From assembly GCA_002401525.1 (NCBI GenBank), contig NVTH01000018.1, positions 2,560 to 28,807 of the forward strand: a stretch of 26,248 nt of DNA. Direction: 5' to 3'. The notes beneath the pieces are model-generated. The model was not told the DNA's origin, searched no databases, and was given only the letters and a program-made list of their open reading frames with translations. The position numbers and the translations under genes are program-made. Origin of the DNA: Moraxellaceae bacterium (GTDB lineage Bacteria; Pseudomonadota; Gammaproteobacteria; Pseudomonadales; UBA3067). The stretch's first letter is position 1. Every line of letters starts with the position of its first letter. This document shows positions 23,514 to 26,248 of this stretch, in pieces.

Positions 23514-26248
23514 TTATACAAACAAATCGCTAATCGCTTCTCTGACGGACCTAACAATCACCTTAATTAGGCGCTCGAAAAGCTCACCCGCATCATCTTC
23601 TTCAGTGGCATGCTTATTTTTCTCCGAATCACTTTCAGAGTTCCCTGAACTTGCGACTGATTGACTATCGGAAGGTTTAGATTCTGATGGTCTGGATTTT
23701 AGAGATTCAATTTCTGGAGACAGGGCTTCCAACGACTCAGTTTCTTGCACTACCGACTCTGACAATACCGATTCAGACAATACCGCTTCAGACAACACTG
23801 CTTCTGACAAGACAGATTCAGACAACATAGCCTCTAAAGGCATTGTGCCTGGCGACACGCCCCCTGAAGGAGGAGTCGAGAACCGTGCAGCGTTTGAGGA
23901 ATCAGCCCTCGAGGCGAATTCTCTCTGAGCCATATTATTCCTCGCAATCTCAAGGTGAGAGCCTAAACCGCCTGAATCCGCGATCACGTTACCGCCAACA
24001 AACGCTGCGCCGCCGACACCACTAACATCTACATCACCTGCACCAGCAACACCAGCAACACCAGCAGCGCCTACACTAGCCGCAGCGAGCCCATTACCCG
24101 CCATCGTCGCAGCCACGTTTAATGCCCTTGCCTCTTGCGCGGCCCGCGCCATGTTTAATAGGGTTAGCTGTTCTTTCTGAGTTTTTTCTTTCTCCAATTT
24201 AGCCAGCCATCTCGCCCGGGCTTTTTTACGTTCAATTTCGGCTTGGCGTTCGTCTTCCGCTTTTTTCGATGCCAATCGTTTTAAGCGTTTTCGCTCAGCG
24301 ATGGCCGCAAGGCGTCGTTCTTCTTCCAGCCGTTTCGCGTCATCTTCTCTTTCGAGTACTTTTCGCGCCGCAAAAGCTGAGTCCATATTGACGTCATTGA
24401 GGGCGTTATTCGCCACATCATAAGATCGAAGCTCTGTAAACAGAGCGGGGTCGATCACCACTAGCTCATCCCCTAAAGGACGCACCGCTGCAATCACACC
24501 GGATGACACGATTTGGCTGGTACGAGAAAAAATCTTGTCGCCTATATTCTCAACCGTGCTCGGATCACCAAACACATTCGGATCGATGAATAGTAACGAT
24601 TCAATAAACAACGCATCAGTCACGTAGATGCTAAATGCATCGTCCGTACCCACGTTTCCTTGGGACTGCAGCGTCACGTTCTCAGAACGAATGTGAAGAT
24701 TAATCCCCGCAAAAGACAAAGTCGGATCACCTGCGATTAAATCATTCGGCGTGCCGAATTCATCGACACCATAAGCACTCAAGTAAACGCTGCCAGTAAA
24801 TCCAGTATCGACACTGCCCACGGTTACATTACCTTCCGCCTCGATCGCCACATCCTGGTCCGTCGCCACCACGCTTTGAATGAATAAATCGCCGTGTTGA
24901 TCAATCGTTACATCCCCACCCGCGTCGACCACTAGAGTATTAATTTCGGTTCTCAGATCCACCTCAGCCGCACTTTCGATATCCAGGGTATCGGCGATAA
25001 CAGTGCCATCGATAGCCCCTACGACCGAACCGGAACTAACAATGGTTAAATCCCCTTCTTCAGAGTCAAAACCATTGACAACAACCGAACCGACATCAAG
25101 GGTCACGCTCTGTGGATTAGCGCTGTAATTCAGCGTCACCGCACCAATTTCTACCGTGCTGCTATTTAACGCAATCGCCTGGGCACTGCTTAGAGACCAT
25201 TGCGACGCATCGCTTTCGAGGTTTTCAATGGTGTTAAAAACCACCAATCCACCGCTACCGGTTTCCGTCACTGAACTGTCAAAGGCGGTATCGCCGTTAA
25301 TATTCCAATCCAGCGAATCACCCACAATCGTTAAGGTATCCTCACCGCTGCCGCCAATGACGGTGACATTTTCGTTGCTGGCCGCCACATTAAATTGATC
25401 ATCTCCAGCGCCGCCGTCCACCAATCCATCGCTGTACTCAGCGCCAATATTAAACACATCATTAAACTCACCACCGAAATATCCACCGTCCATACTCGCC
25501 AGCGTCATTCCCTCGGCAATCCCCGAGCCATTGCTACCCAGAATAAAGGTCACGCCTCGACCCACGGTATCAGCCGTTGTCGTATCCGCACCGCCACTGC
25601 CATCAACAACATCGATGCCCGTAAACGCAATATCCAAGACCGTTACCGCATTGGCACCGTTCAGCGCAAATTGATCTGCGCTGTCAGTACCAATTAACGT
25701 ATCCTTACCGCCATTACCCGTCACAGACCCAATGTTATTAAAGTCGATGTCTTCCACTTCAAAAGCGTTCGTGCCAATCAATTGAATGACATCATCCCCT
25801 GAAGTCGCTACCACAAGGTCATCACCTCCGTTACCATCCACGGAAGCCACGCCTACAAAATTAATATCGTTGGTATTCAGACTTTTATTTCCAAGCAACT
25901 GAAATCCATCATCGCCTGTGGTGCCGGTAATTTGATTGAGGCCATTCCCGCCCGTGATCGCATCAACCCCCGAGAAGCTAATCCCCTTCACGGCCAGGCC
26001 ATTGTTATTGCCCGTAAGCGCGTAGTTTTCGCCCGCGTCCGTGCCGACAATACTGTCGTCACCAATCCCTGCAATCACCACGTCCACGCCACTGAAGTTA
26101 ATGCCCTTCACTGCAAGGCCATTGTCGGTATCGAGCAAGCTGAAGACTTCTCCGCTGGAGGTGCCTACCACGCTGTCTGTTCCGCCCCCGGCAACAACGC
26201 TGTCTATGCCAGAAAAATCAATCTCATTAACGCGAAGATCATTATTCA
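23514..26248 (-). CDS. C-terminal part of a giant repetitive surface protein
   Basis: At least 910 residues visible; the gene enters from beyond 26248, so the N-terminus is missing and the first internal Met is not the start. The visible part opens with about six imperfect repeats of roughly 40 residues, each like GTDAGENYALTGN...VKGISFSGVDAITGG (DNA about 25560-26248), then a Gly/Asp-rich region (GGAGDDQFNV, GGSGEDTL) resembling RTX-type beta-roll, then a beta-rich segment of valine/aspartate repeats like those of filamentous exoproteins. Next comes a strongly charged Glu/Lys/Arg coiled coil (about 24150-24360), a Gly/Ala-rich patch, and Ser/Glu/Leu repeats (LSESV/LSEAV). An exported adhesin or two-partner-secretion exoprotein is the likeliest role. 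The charged coiled coil near the C-terminus is unusual for such a protein. A terminator follows the stop. Confidence 0.75.
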   Translation of the reverse strand, partial: NNDLRVNEIDFSGIDSVVAGGGTDSVVGTSSGEVFSLLDTDNGLAVKGINFSGVDVVIAGIGDDSIVGTDAGENYALTGNNNGLAVKGISFSGVDAITGGNGLNQITGTTGDDGFQLLGNKSLNTNDINFVGVASVDGNGGDDLVVATSGDDVIQLIGTNAFEVEDIDFNNIGSVTGNGGKDTLIGTDSADQFALNGANAVTVLDIAFTGIDVVDGSGGADTTTADTVGRGVTFILGSNGSGIAEGMTLASMDGGYFGGEFNDVFNIGAEYSDGLVDGGAGDDQFNVAASNENVTVIGGSGEDTLTIVGDSLDWNINGDTAFDSSVTETGSGGLVVFNTIENLESDASQWSLSSAQAIALNSSTVEIGAVTLNYSANPQSVTLDVGSVVVNGFDSEEGDLTIVSSGSVVGAIDGTVIADTLDIESAAEVDLRTEINTLVVDAGGDVTIDQHGDLFIQSVVATDQDVAIEAEGNVTVGSVDTGFTGSVYLSAYGVDEFGTPNDLIAGDPTLSFAGINLHIRSENVTLQSQGNVGTDDAFSIYVTDALFIESLLFIDPNVFGDPSTVENIGDKIFSRTSQIVSSGVIAAVRPLGDELVVIDPALFTELRSYDVANNALNDVNMDSAFAARKVLEREDDAKRLEEERRLAAIAERKRLKRLASKKAEDERQAEIERKKARARWLAKLEKEKTQKEQLTLLNMARAAQEARALNVAATMAGNGLAAASVGAAGVAGVAGAGDVDVSGVGGAAFVGGNVIADSGGLGSHLEIARNNMAQREFASRADSSNAARFSTPPSGGVSPGTMPLEAMLSESVLSEAVLSEAVLSESVLSESVVQETESLEALSPEIESLKSRPSESKPSDSQSVASSGNSESDSEKNKHATEEDDAGELFERLIKVIVRSVREAISDLFV
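23752..23826 (-). repeat. 15-bp in-frame tandem repeat in the surface-protein gene
   Basis: Five units of 15 bp (23752-23766 to 23812-23826) like accgattcagacaat, encoding alternating LSESV and LSEAV on the minus strand, with a degenerate sixth unit. As units are a multiple of three, copy-number change would alter length but keep frame. Confidence 0.85.

Overview
The window looks like chromosome of a gammaproteobacterium, probably marine. The evidence is conserved gene order: mutY-yggX-tRNA-Phe, and yrfG-hslR-hslO-pckA, both typical of Pseudomonas/Marinobacter-like genomes. Base composition is moderate, with AT-rich spacers. I cannot name the genus.

Layout. 1-242: start of hisB (minus strand, cut by the window edge). 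243-1490: a long spacer with no gene I can support. 1491-4478: two tandem paralogous exported proteins with START/SRPBCC-like folds, each followed by a hairpin. 4792-6795: a PanZ-like acetyltransferase coupled to mutY, then yggX. 6985-7101: promoter and tRNA-Phe. 7267-9052: a small DUF6316-like protein, an orphan CheY-like receiver, and cysQ. 9218-13186: yrfG, hslR, hslO (Hsp33) and pckA, with a clear terminator after pckA. 13533-14626: two cold-shock proteins with long A/T-rich leaders. 14771-15842: a PhnA-domain protein and a HopJ-family protein. 16108-19249: a divergent copper membrane monooxygenase operon in C-A-B order (pmoCAB/hmoCAB type). 19250-20141: a long AT-rich upstream region. 20142-20888: an orphan ABC ATPase, tail-to-tail with a lipoprotein of Ig-like domains. 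23514-26248: the C-terminal part of a very large repetitive surface protein that continues past the window.

The most interesting system is the copper monooxygenase. The three subunits match the particulate methane/ammonia/hydrocarbon monooxygenase family, but the host neighbourhood is not that of a classical methanotroph. No methanol dehydrogenase, pmoD or copper-handling gene lies beside it. By alignment from memory to Methylococcus capsulatus, the CuB ligands of PmoB and both PmoC copper sites are kept, while both histidines of the bis-His (CuA) site are replaced. This suggests a short-chain alkane or alkene monooxygenase, but the substrate cannot be read from sequence. A strong hairpin lies between the C and A genes and another lies after the B gene, suggesting segmental control of mRNA stability.

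A second theme is spacer structure. Several intergenic regions carry short imperfect tandem repeats (units of 8-16 bp), each with its own sequence. A third is cell-surface investment: two START-like exported paralogs, an Ig-domain lipoprotein and a giant repeat protein.
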